From positions 1-27,593 of the forward strand of contig DASSTJ010000213.1 of the NCBI GenBank assembly GCA_035707965.1: a DNA stretch of 27,593 nucleotides, written 5' to 3'. This DNA is from DASSTJ01 sp035707965 (GTDB lineage: Bacteria; Actinomycetota; Actinomycetes; Actinomycetales; Angustibacteraceae). The position numbers and the translations under genes were made by a program. Positions 13,448 through 21,699 of the stretch are shown here, one piece after another. Numbering within the stretch: the first letter of the stretch is position 1; each line of letters starts with the position of its first letter. The notes below the pieces were generated by a model. The model saw only the letters and a list, made by a program, of their open reading frames with translations, searched no databases and had not been told where the DNA came from.

Positions 13448-14050
13448 TCACGCGTCGGGCGGCCGCCGCCGCTGCGGGTAGATGGTCTCGCCCCGCGCCA
13501 GCATCTCGACGTACTGCCGGAGCCGCCGCGCCCGCGTCTCGGGCCGCTTCGCCCGCGTCAGCCGCAGCAGGACGGCGTACCGGTTCTGGCTCGTGAGGGT
13601 CTCGAACATGGCCTGGGCGCGGGGGCGGAGGGCGAGAGCAGCCGCGAGGTCGGCGGGCACCTCGATGGCGGCCGGGCCGGCGTAGGCGGACTCCCAGCGG
13701 CCGTCGGCCTTTGCCCGCTCGATCTCTCGCAGTCCGGACGGTTGCATCACGCCCTGCCTGGTCAGCCTGGTCGCGTGGTCGACGTTGCGCCGGGACCACG
13801 GGCTGCGGGCTCGACGTGGTGTCCAGCGCTGCCGGTAGATCCCGTCACTGCCGCCCCGGACCTGCCCGTCGATCCAGCCGAAGCACAGCGCCTCGTCCAG
13901 CGCCTGGTCGTAGCGCAGGGACGTCGGCTCCGTCGTCCCCTTCTTGGCGAGCAGCAGCCACACGCCCTGCGGCTGGTCGTGGTGCTCGGCGAGCCAGGCG
14001 CGCCAGGCGGTGGCGTCGGGCAGGCACAGCTCGGGCAGCTCGTCGGCCAT
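13448..14050 (-). CDS. YdeI/OmpD-associated family protein
   Basis: A 200-residue cytoplasmic protein. AWRAWLAEHHDQPQGVWLLLAKKGT near residues 13-37, LRYDQALDEALCFGWIDGQVRG near 44-65 and WSRRNVDHATRLTRQGVMQPSG near 85-106 are the typical conserved blocks of the YdeI/OmpD-associated family. These proteins are common in soil bacteria and have no established reaction. The C-terminal basic region LLRLTRAKRPETRARRLRQY is also typical. The ATG at 14050 has only a weak purine-rich stretch before it. The gene is monocistronic by context: a terminator separates it from the upstream minus-strand membrane protein, and it converges with DUF3817. Confidence 0.88.
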   Translation of the reverse strand: MADELPELCLPDATAWRAWLAEHHDQPQGVWLLLAKKGTTEPTSLRYDQALDEALCFGWIDGQVRGGSDGIYRQRWTPRRARSPWSRRNVDHATRLTRQGVMQPSGLREIERAKADGRWESAYAGPAAIEVPADLAAALALRPRAQAMFETLTSQNRYAVLLRLTRAKRPETRARRLRQYVEMLARGETIYPQRRRPPDA

Positions 14051-14118
14051 GCGCTCAGCCTGCCAGCCGGGGGTGACGGGCGGTACCTCGCGGGACCCGG
14101 GCACGACAGGGCACGAGA

Positions 14119-14157
14119 AGGCCCCCACCGCCCGAGCATGGGCTGCGGTGGGGGCCT
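14119..14157 (-). terminator. Strong terminator after the minus-strand membrane protein
   Basis: AGGCCCCCACCGC (14119-14131) is a perfect complement of 14145-14157, with a GAG/CTC extension across a bulged A. On the minus strand the stem is followed by TTCTCGTG, a weak U-rich tail. It lies 33 bp after the stop at 14190, as expected for a rho-independent terminator. Confidence 0.75.
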
Positions 14158-14189
14158 CTCCTCGGTCCGTCAGCGTCGGACCACTCGGA

Positions 14190-14774
14190 TCAGGGTTCGA
14201 CGGGCGCCGGGGTCCGCGAACCGAGGTGCAGGGTGGTCTCTTCACTGACCCGTCCGCGGTGCACGAACCCGAGGGCCGCGAGGACCAGGAAGAGCGCGCC
14301 GCCGACGAAGGCGCCGATCGAGGCGTAGAACGCGATCTGGCCCATGGTGCCGAAGGCGTACGCGTTGAGCAGCAGACCGCGGAGCGTCTCACCCTTGAAG
14401 GTGGTCTCGACCAGGCCCTTGAGCTTGGCGTCGTCCGGGTTGGCGCGGGACTCGTTGCTCAGCTGAGCGTAGGTCTTGCCCCCGGTCATCTCGTCGATGT
14501 GCACGGCGATGTAGTGGTCGGCGTAGGCCTTGGCCTGCGCGCCAGTGGTCAGCTGTTGTCCGGCGTACTGGTTCAGGTACGGACCGATCTTCGGGTCCTT
14601 CAGGCCAGGGTCGCCGGCCTTCGGGAAGAAGATCTGCTGAGCTGCGAGCTGCGTGTGCACCTGGTCCTTGACGAACGAGTGCGCCCAGCCCAGCAGTCCT
14701 CCAGCAGCAAGCAGGACGACGGCGATGGCGAGCCCTGCCGAGCTGACGATGGTGTCGAAAGTCTTGCGGCGCAT
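14190..14774 (-). CDS. Actinobacterial two-TM membrane protein with large extracytoplasmic domain
   Basis: A 194-residue protein with one hydrophobic segment at about 9-30 (IVSSAGLAIAVVLLAAGGLLGW) and another at 147-171. Between them lies a roughly 115-residue segment, probably outside the membrane, with IFFPKAGDP, YLNQYAGQQLTTGAQAKAYA and ANPDDAKLKGLVETTFKGETLRGLLLNAY. I recognise this pattern from conserved hypothetical membrane proteins of actinobacteria, but no function is known. The C terminus is short, polar and Pro-rich. The ATG at 14774 has AAGGGCAAAGG before it. It is divergent from the hemerythrin gene across a 238-bp gap and is closed by a strong terminator. Confidence 0.8.
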   Translation of the reverse strand: MRRKTFDTIVSSAGLAIAVVLLAAGGLLGWAHSFVKDQVHTQLAAQQIFFPKAGDPGLKDPKIGPYLNQYAGQQLTTGAQAKAYADHYIAVHIDEMTGGKTYAQLSNESRANPDDAKLKGLVETTFKGETLRGLLLNAYAFGTMGQIAFYASIGAFVGGALFLVLAALGFVHRGRVSEETTLHLGSRTPAPVEP

Positions 14775-15012
14775 GGCCTTTGCCCTTCTGTGGTGGCCGG
14801 CCTCCTCGGCCGGTCCGTCGAACCCCTTTGACGTGTTAACCATCGGCTGCCAGGGGCCTTGAGCACCGGGGTCCGAGGTCCCCGAGGCGATGACGCATCT
14901 GTGCCATCGCCACGGACCTGCGTGCGTCTCCAAGCCCGCTGCTCGGGGTGCGGCCGCAGCGCCCGGCCGGTAGGAAAGGAAGCCACATCGGCACCACCAG
15001 GAGGAGCACCCC

Positions 15013-15609
15013 ATGCCCGACGTCGTCGCGGTCATCAAGGCGCAGCACAAGGTCATCGACTCGCTACTGACCCAGGCGGAGGCCGAGGGTGCCGACGTCA
15101 AGGCGCTCATGCAGCAGGTGGCCGACCTCCTCAAGCCGCACTCCGAGGCGGAGGAGTCGTTCGTCTACCCGGCGATCCGCAACAAGCAGGCCGACGAGAC
15201 CGCGATGGTGAAGGACGGCGTCGCCGAGCACCACCACCTCGAGGGGCTGCTCGACCAGCTGCTGGTCGAGGACCCGGAGGAGCCGGGCTACGACGGCAAG
15301 CTGGCAGCGCTCATCGGGGAGCTGCGCCACCACGTGGAGGAGGAGGAGCAGGACCTGCTGCCGGTGCTCGAGAAGAAGGCTGGCGAGCAGGAGCGCGAGG
15401 CGATGGGGCGCCGCTTCCTCGAGGAGACCGGCCAGTCGGACGGCGGCGCCGGCTCCGATGCGGGGCCGGCGTCGTCCGGCTCGAGCGGCTCCGGGTCTGA
15501 CGAGCCGACGAAGGCCGAGCTGTACGAGAAGGCCAAGGAGCAGGACGTCGAGGGCCGGTCGACGATGACCAAGGACGAGCTCAAGCAAGCCCTCGAGGGC
15601 CAGGGCTGA
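15013..15609 (+). CDS. Hemerythrin-domain protein with Rho-N-like C-terminal motif
   Basis: A 198-residue cytoplasmic protein. Residues 1-125 form a hemerythrin HHE four-helix bundle that should bind a di-iron centre: His12 (KAQHKVID), His43 and Glu47 (PHSEAEESF), the cluster His73-75, and His106-107 with Glu111 (LRHHVEEEE) are the likely ligands. Such domains bind oxygen, sense it, or store iron. A Gly/Ser-rich linker (about 140-163) leads to TKAELYEKAKEQDVEGRS and MTKDELKQALEG, which resemble the small helical Rho-N/SAP-like motif often fused to short actinobacterial proteins; it may bind nucleic acid. The ATG follows AGGAGG at 15000-15005. It converges with glpD, with 17 bp between stops. 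Confidence 0.85.
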   Translation: MPDVVAVIKAQHKVIDSLLTQAEAEGADVKALMQQVADLLKPHSEAEESFVYPAIRNKQADETAMVKDGVAEHHHLEGLLDQLLVEDPEEPGYDGKLAALIGELRHHVEEEEQDLLPVLEKKAGEQEREAMGRRFLEETGQSDGGAGSDAGPASSGSSGSGSDEPTKAELYEKAKEQDVEGRSTMTKDELKQALEGQG

Positions 15610-15626
15610 GGCGTCGGGGACCGACT

Positions 15627-17228
15627 TCAGCCGGGCAGCGCGGCCAGAGCCTCGTGGGCGGCGGCCTCGGCGGCCGCACGGTCGGACGGCACGAGGCCCA
15701 CGCGGGTGCGGCGGTCGAGCAGGTCGCCGACGTCGAGCGCGCCCTCGTGCGTGACGCCCCAGACGAGCTCGGCGAGCGTGGTGGCCGACCCCGCGGCCAG
15801 GGGCCGCAGCAGCGCGGGATCGCGGGCGACGTCCGGCGCCTCGGTGCCGTAGCGCTCGACGAGCCGACCGGGCGCGTCGACGGCGGCCAGGTCGGCGCTC
15901 GGTGCCGCGCCGACGAGCGGGAGCTGCGTCGTGCGACAAGGGCCGGCGGCCAGGTCACGCAGGCGGACGGCGGTGTCGACGGCGTCCTGCGCCATGCGGC
16001 GGTACGTGGTCAGCTTGCCTCCGAACACGCTGACGACACCCTGGGGGGACGTCACCACGACGTGCTTGCGGGACAGGTCGGCGGTGCGCCCGTCGGCCTC
16101 GACGAGCGGACGCAGCCCGGCGTAGCCGCCGACGACGTCCGCCGGCGTCAACCGTGAGGCGAGCACGCTGCTGATGACGTCGAGGAGGAAGTCCACGTCA
16201 GCGGCGGTCGGCTGCGGCACGTCGGGCAGGGGTCCGTCCAGAGGCTCGTCCGTGAGGCCGACGTACACGAGGCCGTCGTGCGGCTCGTCGAGCCACCCAC
16301 CGGCGCCGCGGGGAGCCTGCGCGACGTGCTGGTGCGGCGTGGACGCCCGCTGCGGCAGGGCGAACACGAAGCGGCTCGTCTCGCCCGGCACGGGCGTGCT
16401 GATGGCGGTCGTGGGGTCCCCGAGGGTGCTCGCTCGCAGCACCAGGTGGGTGCCACGAGACGGTCGCAGGTGCAGCCCGGGGACGAGGGTGTCGGCCCAC
16501 ACCCCCGTCGCGTTCACGACGGCCCGGGCGCGCACCGACGTGAGTCGGCCGGTCAGCTCGTCGCGGACGACGGCGCCGTCGCCGTGCAGCTCGATGACCC
16601 GGCACCTGGTGAGCACGCGTGCTCCGTGGGCGGCGGCCGTCCGAGCCACCGCGACGACGAGGCGTGCGTCGTCCTCGAGCTGACCGTCCCAGGAGAGCAG
16701 GCCGCCCCGCAGCCCCTGCCGTCGCACGCTCGGCGCGAGCTGCACCGTCTCAGGCCGGGTGAGCCGCCGCGGGGACGGCAGCACCTGGCGCGACGTGCGT
16801 CCCGCGATGCGTAGCGCGTCGCCCATGCGGATGCCTGCCGTGGCCACGGCGGCCTGGGTTGGCGAGACGTGGGGCAGCAGCGGGATCAGCATCGGCATGG
16901 CGCGCACCAGGTGGGGGGCTGTGCGGCTCATGAGCACCCCGCGCTCGTACGCGCTCTCGTACGCGATGCCGACGCGGCCGTGGGCGAGGTACCGCAGACC
17001 GCCGTGCACGAGCTTCGAGCTCCACCGCGACGTGCCGAACGCGAGATCGTGGGCGTCGACCGCGACGACGTCGAGCCCGCGTGACGCGGCGTCGAGGGCG
17101 ACGCCGGTCCCGGTGATCCCCAGCCCGACCACCAGGAGGTCGACGACGCGGCCGTCGGTGGCCTCGGCCAGCTCGCGCTCGCGCCGCGCCGCGTTGAGCG
17201 CCGAGCCCTGCAGCCGGTGCTCGGTCAC
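15627..17228 (-). CDS. glpD: FAD-dependent glycerol-3-phosphate dehydrogenase
   Basis: A 533-residue flavoprotein of the GlpD/GlpA family that oxidises sn-glycerol 3-phosphate to dihydroxyacetone phosphate at the membrane and passes electrons to quinone. The FAD-binding Rossmann loop is LLVVGLGITGTGVALDAASR at 31-50, followed by the family signature FGTSRWSSKLVHGGLRYL at 64-81. VYVGLTDEPLDG, GGYAGLRPLV and VVSVFGGKLTTYRRMAQDAVD mark the rest of the fold, and the C-terminal helical domain is present. Length is normal. The GTG at 17228 overlaps the tetR stop by four bases (GTGA), so the two are translationally coupled. Regulation by that TetR protein is likely. Confidence 0.93.
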   Translation of the reverse strand: MTEHRLQGSALNAARRERELAEATDGRVVDLLVVGLGITGTGVALDAASRGLDVVAVDAHDLAFGTSRWSSKLVHGGLRYLAHGRVGIAYESAYERGVLMSRTAPHLVRAMPMLIPLLPHVSPTQAAVATAGIRMGDALRIAGRTSRQVLPSPRRLTRPETVQLAPSVRRQGLRGGLLSWDGQLEDDARLVVAVARTAAAHGARVLTRCRVIELHGDGAVVRDELTGRLTSVRARAVVNATGVWADTLVPGLHLRPSRGTHLVLRASTLGDPTTAISTPVPGETSRFVFALPQRASTPHQHVAQAPRGAGGWLDEPHDGLVYVGLTDEPLDGPLPDVPQPTAADVDFLLDVISSVLASRLTPADVVGGYAGLRPLVEADGRTADLSRKHVVVTSPQGVVSVFGGKLTTYRRMAQDAVDTAVRLRDLAAGPCRTTQLPLVGAAPSADLAAVDAPGRLVERYGTEAPDVARDPALLRPLAAGSATTLAELVWGVTHEGALDVGDLLDRRTRVGLVPSDRAAAEAAAHEALAALPG

Positions 17229-17902
17229 GGTGTCACGTACCGCTCGACGAGCGTGTGCAGCTCGCGCTGGAGCTGCTGCTCGCTGATGCCGTCCGTCATG
17301 GTCTGCGCGGAGAGCGCGAACCCGTGCGCCGCCAGGACGATCGAGCGCGCCAGCAGCGTGGGGTCACCGCGGCGCACGGTGCCGTCGTCCTGCCCGGCCA
17401 CGATGACGGGCTCGAGCAGCGCGAGCACGCCGTCCTGGCTGCGCCCTCGCCGGTCGAGCAGGTAGGGCAGCAGCATCTCGGGGTCGACCTCGAGGATGCG
17501 CCGCAGCAGCTCGTTCTCGCGCAGCGCCGTCACGGTCGCGACGACACCCGCCGCGACCCGGGCTGCGCCGGTGGGCTGCGCGGCTGCTCGACGCGCAGCC
17601 GCGTCGGCCAGCCCCGACCACTCGCGTGTCATGAGGTCGGCCAGCAGGGTCTGCATGTCGGGCCAGATGCGGTAGATCGTCATGCGGGACACGCCCCCCC
17701 GGCGCGCCACGTCCGTCAGCGTCGTGCGCCTCCAGCCCACCGCGAGGATGCACTCGCGTGCCGCGTCGAGCAGCCGCGACTCGGCGGTGTGAGCGCGCGT
17801 GGTGCGATCGGCAGCGCCGGCCCCCGCGCTGCTGGCACTCGGCGTCTCGCGGTGCCTGCGCCTCGACGGTCGCGACGTACTCGTGTGACGAGATGACGAC
17901 AT
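17225..17902 (-). CDS. TetR-family regulator of the glpD/FAD-oxidase region
   Basis: A 225-residue regulator. After a disordered, Ser/Arg-rich N-terminal 38 residues, the helix-turn-helix spans about 40-90 with RLLDAARECILAVGWRRTTL, DVARRGGVSRMTIYRIWPD and the following helix. The C-terminal ligand domain is helical and not assignable to a ligand. The ATG at 17902 has no Shine-Dalgarno, but TACAGT lies seven bases upstream and TTGCCC 16 bp before that, a good leaderless promoter. glpD follows with a four-base overlap, and the FAD oxidase gene diverges 46 bp away. The regulator probably controls both directions; the ligand could be a glycerol-lipid metabolite or acyl-CoA, which is inference. 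Confidence 0.88.
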   Translation of the reverse strand: MSSSRHTSTSRPSRRRHRETPSASSAGAGAADRTTRAHTAESRLLDAARECILAVGWRRTTLTDVARRGGVSRMTIYRIWPDMQTLLADLMTREWSGLADAAARRAAAQPTGAARVAAGVVATVTALRENELLRRILEVDPEMLLPYLLDRRGRSQDGVLALLEPVIVAGQDDGTVRRGDPTLLARSIVLAAHGFALSAQTMTDGISEQQLQRELHTLVERYVTP

Positions 17903-17915
17903 GTGTCACACTGTA
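17883..17915. promoter_or_regulatory. Divergent tetR promoter with inverted repeat
   Basis: GTGTGAC (17883-17889) faces GTCACAC (17905-17911). On the minus strand GTTACAGTGTGACAC reads as an imperfect palindrome of TetR-operator style. It overlaps TACAGT, the probable -10, and the tetR start codon. Binding here would repress tetR-glpD and could affect the FAD oxidase gene. Confidence 0.5.
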
Positions 17916-17948
17916 ACGCCGAGAGCATCCAGGGCAAGGGGTTGTGCG

Positions 17949-19541
17949 ATGAGCGGTTCGAGCGGGTCACGACCGATGCACTGGGCCCGGTGGGGCGACC
18001 CCCGCCTGGCTGCTCCGCTCACGCCGGCCGCTCGCGGTCTGGTGCAGCAGGCGCTCGGGCTGCCCGAGACCGACACCCGCGAGATCCCGCTGGCCGACGT
18101 GCGGCTGCCGCCGGTCCGCCTGGACGGCACCATGATCGCCAGGCTCGGGGACGTCGTCGGTCACGACCACGTGCGCACCGACGACGAGAGCCGCGTGCGC
18201 CACACGCGTGGCCGCTCCACCACCGACCTCATCCGCCTGCGCGCAGGCGACGCGGGTGACGCGCCGGACGCGGTCGTGCGGCCCGGTTCGGACGACGAGG
18301 TGCTGGCGCTGCTCTCCTTGTGCAGCAACGAGTCGGTGGCCGTCGTGCCGTTCGGTGGAGGCACCTCCGTGGTCGGCGGGCTGACCGCGGAGGTGGGCGG
18401 CCACGCCGGCGTCGTCGCCCTCGACCTGGCGCGGATGGACCGGCTCGTGCGCCTCGACGAGACCTCGCAGACAGCCACGCTGCAGGCCGGAGTCACCGGA
18501 CCGCGAGCCGAGGAGCTGTTGCAGCGCAACGGGTTCACCCTCGGCCACTTCCCGCAGTCCTTCGAGTACGCGACGATCGGCGGCTTCGCGGCGACCAGGT
18601 CGAGCGGTCAGTCGTCCAGCGGCTACGGCCGGTTCGACGACATGGTGGTGGGTCTGACGCTGGTGACGCCGGTAGGGGCCCTCCGGCTGGGGCACGCGCC
18701 GGCCAGCGCCGCGGGTCCCGACCTTCGTCAGCTGACGCTCGGGTCCGAGGGCGCCTTCGGCGTCATCACGGAGGTGACGCTCCAGGTACGCCCGGTGCCC
18801 GCGCAGAAGCGGTACGAGGCGTGGCGTCTCGGCTCGTTCACCGAAGGGCTGGACGCCGTCCGCGCGCTCGTGCAGCACGGCGTCGCGCCGACGGTCCTGC
18901 GCCTCAGCGACGAGGCCGAGACGGCTGTGGGGCTCTCACAGCCGGACACCGTGGGAGAGATCGTCGGCAGCGGCTGCCAGGTGGTGACGGGCTACGAGGG
19001 GTCGGCCGAGGAGGTGGCACGGTCGCGGGAGGCGACGTCCCAGCTGCTCACGCGGCTCGGTGCGACACCGCTCGGCGAGGCCCAGGGTGAGGCCTGGGCG
19101 GCCCACCGGTTCGCCGGCCCCTACCTGCGCGACTCGCTGCTCGACGCGGGTGCCCTGGTGGAGACGCTGGAGACGGCCACCTACTGGTCGCGGCTACCGG
19201 AGGTCTACGACGCGGTGCGGTCGTCCCTCGTCGCTTCTCTCGGGCAGGCGATCGTCCTGTGCCACGTCTCGCACGTCTACGCGACCGGGGCCTCGCTCTA
19301 CTTCACGGTGGCGACGCGCCAGACCGACGACCCGGTGGGGCAGTGGGCGGAGGCCAAGGCTGCGGCCTCCGGGGCCGTCGTGCGCTGCGGCGCCACGATC
19401 ACCCACCACCACGGGGTCGGTCGCGATCACCGTCCCTACCTCGCTGCCGAGATCGGCGACCTGGGCGTCCAGCTGCTGAGGGCGGTCAAGGAGCGCCTCG
19501 ATCCGGCGGGCGTCATGAACCCCGGCGTGCTGATCCCCTGA
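17949..19541 (+). CDS. FAD-binding oxidase, alkyl-dihydroxyacetonephosphate-synthase-like
   Basis: A 530-residue flavoprotein of the vanillyl-alcohol-oxidase fold. The N terminus HWARWGDP and the segment VRHTRGRSTTDLIRLRAGD (about 83-101) match the AGPS-like group. The FAD pyrophosphate site is VVPFGGGTSVVGGL at about 132-145, and FPQSFEYATIGGFAATRSSG follows. ITHHHGVGRDH at 484-494 is the His-rich active-site motif shared with alkyl-DHAP synthase, the enzyme that swaps acyl for alkyl on DHAP in ether lipid synthesis. Whether bacteria use this protein for ether lipids or another oxidation is unclear; D-lactate or glycolate oxidase-like activity is an alternative. AAGGGG at 17936-17941 supports the ATG at 17949. 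It lies opposite tetR-glpD, whose product also handles DHAP. Confidence 0.85.
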   Translation: MSGSSGSRPMHWARWGDPRLAAPLTPAARGLVQQALGLPETDTREIPLADVRLPPVRLDGTMIARLGDVVGHDHVRTDDESRVRHTRGRSTTDLIRLRAGDAGDAPDAVVRPGSDDEVLALLSLCSNESVAVVPFGGGTSVVGGLTAEVGGHAGVVALDLARMDRLVRLDETSQTATLQAGVTGPRAEELLQRNGFTLGHFPQSFEYATIGGFAATRSSGQSSSGYGRFDDMVVGLTLVTPVGALRLGHAPASAAGPDLRQLTLGSEGAFGVITEVTLQVRPVPAQKRYEAWRLGSFTEGLDAVRALVQHGVAPTVLRLSDEAETAVGLSQPDTVGEIVGSGCQVVTGYEGSAEEVARSREATSQLLTRLGATPLGEAQGEAWAAHRFAGPYLRDSLLDAGALVETLETATYWSRLPEVYDAVRSSLVASLGQAIVLCHVSHVYATGASLYFTVATRQTDDPVGQWAEAKAAASGAVVRCGATITHHHGVGRDHRPYLAAEIGDLGVQLLRAVKERLDPAGVMNPGVLIP

Positions 19542-19543
19542 CG

Positions 19544-20164
19544 TCACTCGAAGCGTGACGGGTCGCCGACGCCGACGCGGATGACCTCCGGGTAGCCCTG
19601 CGACCAGTCCACGACCGTGCTCGGCTCGACGCCGCACTCGCCGGCGTCCACGACGGCGTCCACCTGATGGTCGAGCGCCTCCTTGATCTGCCAGCCGTCC
19701 GTCATCGGGTCCTCCGCATCCGGCATCAGCAGCGTGCTCGACACCATGGGCTCGCCGAGCTCTCGCAGCAGCGCCTGCACGACGCGGTTGTCGGGGATCC
19801 GCACGCCGACGGTCTTCTTCTTGGGGTGCGCCAGCCGGCGTGGCACCTCCTCGCTGGCGCGCAGCACGAACGTGTACGGGCCTGGGGTGACCGCCTTGAT
19901 CGCCCGGAAGGCGGCGTTGTCGAGGTCCACCAGGTGCCCCATCTGCGCGAAGTCGGCGCAGACCAGCGTCAGGTCGTGCTTGGTGTCGAGGTTGCGCAGC
20001 CGGCGGATGCGGTGGGCGCCGTCGGTGTTGCCCATCTGGCAGCCGAGCGCGTAGCAGGAGTCCGTCGGGTACGCGATCACCGCGTCGTCCCGGAGCATGC
20101 GGACGACCTGCGCGATCGCACGCGGTTGCGGGTCGTGCGGATGGACGTCGACGTACCGGGCCAT
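19544..20164 (-). CDS. YciO/Sua5/YrdC-type L-threonylcarbamoyladenylate synthase family protein
   Basis: A 206-residue single YrdC-like domain. VIAYPTDSCYALGCQMGN at 29-46 holds the ATP and threonine binding start of the fold, LRNLDTKHDLTLVCADFAQM near 56-75 the conserved basic segment, and GVRIPDNRVVQALLRELGEPMVSST near 120-144 the second half. Sua5/TsaC makes threonylcarbamoyl-AMP for the t6A37 tRNA modification. The length, the absence of the Sua5 C-terminal domain and the KHDL in place of the more basic KxR motif place it with YciO, whose role is less certain. The ATG at 20164 has TAGGGT eight bases upstream and no Shine-Dalgarno, suggesting a leaderless transcript. Its stop lies two bases from that of the convergent FAD oxidase. 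Confidence 0.85.
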   Translation of the reverse strand: MARYVDVHPHDPQPRAIAQVVRMLRDDAVIAYPTDSCYALGCQMGNTDGAHRIRRLRNLDTKHDLTLVCADFAQMGHLVDLDNAAFRAIKAVTPGPYTFVLRASEEVPRRLAHPKKKTVGVRIPDNRVVQALLRELGEPMVSSTLLMPDAEDPMTDGWQIKEALDHQVDAVVDAGECGVEPSTVVDWSQGYPEVIRVGVGDPSRFE

Positions 20165-20329
20165 GGCCCCAGACCCTACGGTGCCAGGACGCGCCGCGCT
20201 CCGTCGTCGTGCGAGCTCGCCTTGAGGGCGCCGGAGGTCTTCGAGGCCCGACCGGGGGCCGTGACGACGCCTGGAATGGGCGCTGCCGTCCCCCCGTTGG
20301 TGCGAGTGACGAGCGAGGGAGGGTCGGAC

Positions 20330-20704
20330 GTGTCCGAGCTGTTCGAGGGTCTCGGTGGCCGGTACCGGCGTGCTCAGGTCTACTTCGAGATGCGGGACTA
20401 CCTGACCGCCGCCGGCGAGCTCGAGGCGGTGCTGGTCGAGCTTCCGGAGAACGTGGCGGCGCGCCTGCTGCTCGCCCGCGCCTACTACCACTCGGCCCGT
20501 CTGGTGCTTGCCGAGGACACGATCCGCGAGGTGATCGACAGAGCTCCCACCGACGCCTACGCCTACCTGGTGCTGGGTCGCGTGCTGCAGCGTCAGGGGC
20601 GCCACGACGAGGCGGTCGGGCCGTTGCGCCTGGCCGCCGCCATGAACCCGGACCTCGCCGCCGACCAGGCAGCTGCAGCAGGCGACGACCAGCCGCAGCG
20701 CTGA
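20330..20704 (+). CDS. Tetratricopeptide-repeat protein
   Basis: A 124-residue protein that is almost entirely TPR. AQVYFEMRDYLTAAGELEAV at about 15-34, ARLLLARAYYHSARLVLAED near 45-64 and AYAYLVLGRVLQRQGRHDEA near 79-98 form about three helix pairs with the usual small residue pattern. Such proteins are adaptors; no partner can be named. The tail is Ala/Asp/Gln-rich. The GTG at 20330 follows GAGGGAGGG, the best ribosome site in this stretch; upstream in-frame starts add unconserved sequence. It diverges from the yciO-like gene with 165 bp between starts. Confidence 0.8.
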   Translation: MSELFEGLGGRYRRAQVYFEMRDYLTAAGELEAVLVELPENVAARLLLARAYYHSARLVLAEDTIREVIDRAPTDAYAYLVLGRVLQRQGRHDEAVGPLRLAAAMNPDLAADQAAAAGDDQPQR

Positions 20705-20754
20705 CCAGCAGCGTGCGCACCTGATACCGGCCCGGGAGGTGCCGAAGGACTCTG

Positions 20755-20774
20755 TGCCGGCGCTGGCGCCGGTA
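20755..20774 (+). terminator. Possible terminator after the TPR gene
   Basis: CCGGCGC-TG-GCGCCGG forms a 7-bp stem extended by T/A and a G·T pair, 50 bp after the stop at 20704. No T-tract is visible. It may equally belong to the leader of the next gene. Confidence 0.35.
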
Positions 20775-20816
20775 CCACACTCCCGATCATCCGCACCGCG
20801 TGAACGGAGTCCTGAG

Positions 20817-21581
20817 ATGCGTGCTCGTGGTCTGTTGAGCCTCGCTGCTGCTTCTGCGCTGGTGGTTGGTCTGGCACCGGCCGGACGGGCGGCCGCGCCG
20901 CAGGTCGTGGCGGCCGTGCCGACGTCCGGCCTGGTGCTGAGCTACACGTTCGCGAACGAGACCGGCACGGTCGTGCGCGACCGGTCGACGAGCGGCATCA
21001 ACGGCACGCTCGTCAACGCGTCCGCCCCGACCGCTTACGTGACCAGCCTGCCAGGGCACGACAAGGCGCTCAGGCTGGTCGGGTCGAAGCGTCAGTACGT
21101 GGACGTCGGCGACGCCGCTCGGCTCGACGTCAACCGGTACACGCTGGCGGCGTGGGTCCGCTACACCGGCGTGCAGGACGCGCAGACCCTCGACCGCTGG
21201 GAGGTCATGGAGAAGGCCGGCGCCTACTGGATGAACATCCGGACGACGGGCCAGGTGCGCGTCGGTGGCTTCTACGGCGGCTGCGCCAACCCGAGCTGGA
21301 AGTACCTGGACAGCCCGAAGCCCATCCCGGCACAGACCTGGACGCACGTGGCCGCGACCTACAACGGCAGCCGGCTCACCATCTGGGTGAACGGCGCGAA
21401 GGTCGCCAGCCGCGCGATCAGCGGTACGACGTGCGCGAACGGCGAGCCGCTCGCGGTCGGCGCCAAGAACGCGCCCGCCAAGGGACTTCTCGAGGCGTTC
21501 TACGACGGCGACCTTGACGACGTCCGGATCTACTCTCGCGCCCTGGGAGCCAGCGGGATCGCCAGTCTCGCCGCGCGGTGA
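20817..21581 (+). CDS. Secreted LamG/concanavalin-like domain protein
   Basis: A 254-residue exported protein. MRARGLLSLAAASALVVGLA and a following APAGRAAA form a signal peptide with probable cleavage after about residue 26. The rest is one LamG-like jelly roll (Laminin_G_3/concanavalin A-like): LVLSYTFANETGTVVRDRS near 41-59, NRYTLAAWVRYTG near 103-115, TWTHVAATYNGSRLTIWVNG near 176-195, and LDDVRIYSRALGASGI near 234-249, the typical closing strand. Such domains bind carbohydrate or sit next to glycosidase domains, but here no catalytic domain is present. CGGAG precedes the ATG at good distance. A Cys pair around 159 and 207 may form a disulphide. It ends just before the tRNA cluster, which is on the other strand. 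Confidence 0.88.
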   Translation: MRARGLLSLAAASALVVGLAPAGRAAAPQVVAAVPTSGLVLSYTFANETGTVVRDRSTSGINGTLVNASAPTAYVTSLPGHDKALRLVGSKRQYVDVGDAARLDVNRYTLAAWVRYTGVQDAQTLDRWEVMEKAGAYWMNIRTTGQVRVGGFYGGCANPSWKYLDSPKPIPAQTWTHVAATYNGSRLTIWVNGAKVASRAISGTTCANGEPLAVGAKNAPAKGLLEAFYDGDLDDVRIYSRALGASGIASLAAR

Positions 21582-21597
21582 GATCTGTCAGGTGAGG

Positions 21598-21674
21598 TGG
21601 TGGCCAGGGGCGGGGTCGAACCGCCGACCTTCCGATTTTCAGTCGGACGCTCGTACCAACTGAGCTACCTGGCC
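21598..21674 (-). tRNA. tRNA-Phe (GAA)
   Basis: The minus strand begins GGCCAGG, has the D-arm AGCTCAGTTGGTA, the anticodon loop CTGAAAA (GAA), the T-loop GGTTCGACCCC, and closes with CCTGGCC, discriminator A and an encoded CCA (21598-21600). All four stems pair. Confidence 0.96.
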
Positions 21675-21699
21675 CGACAGCGCCACTCGCGTGGTGCTG

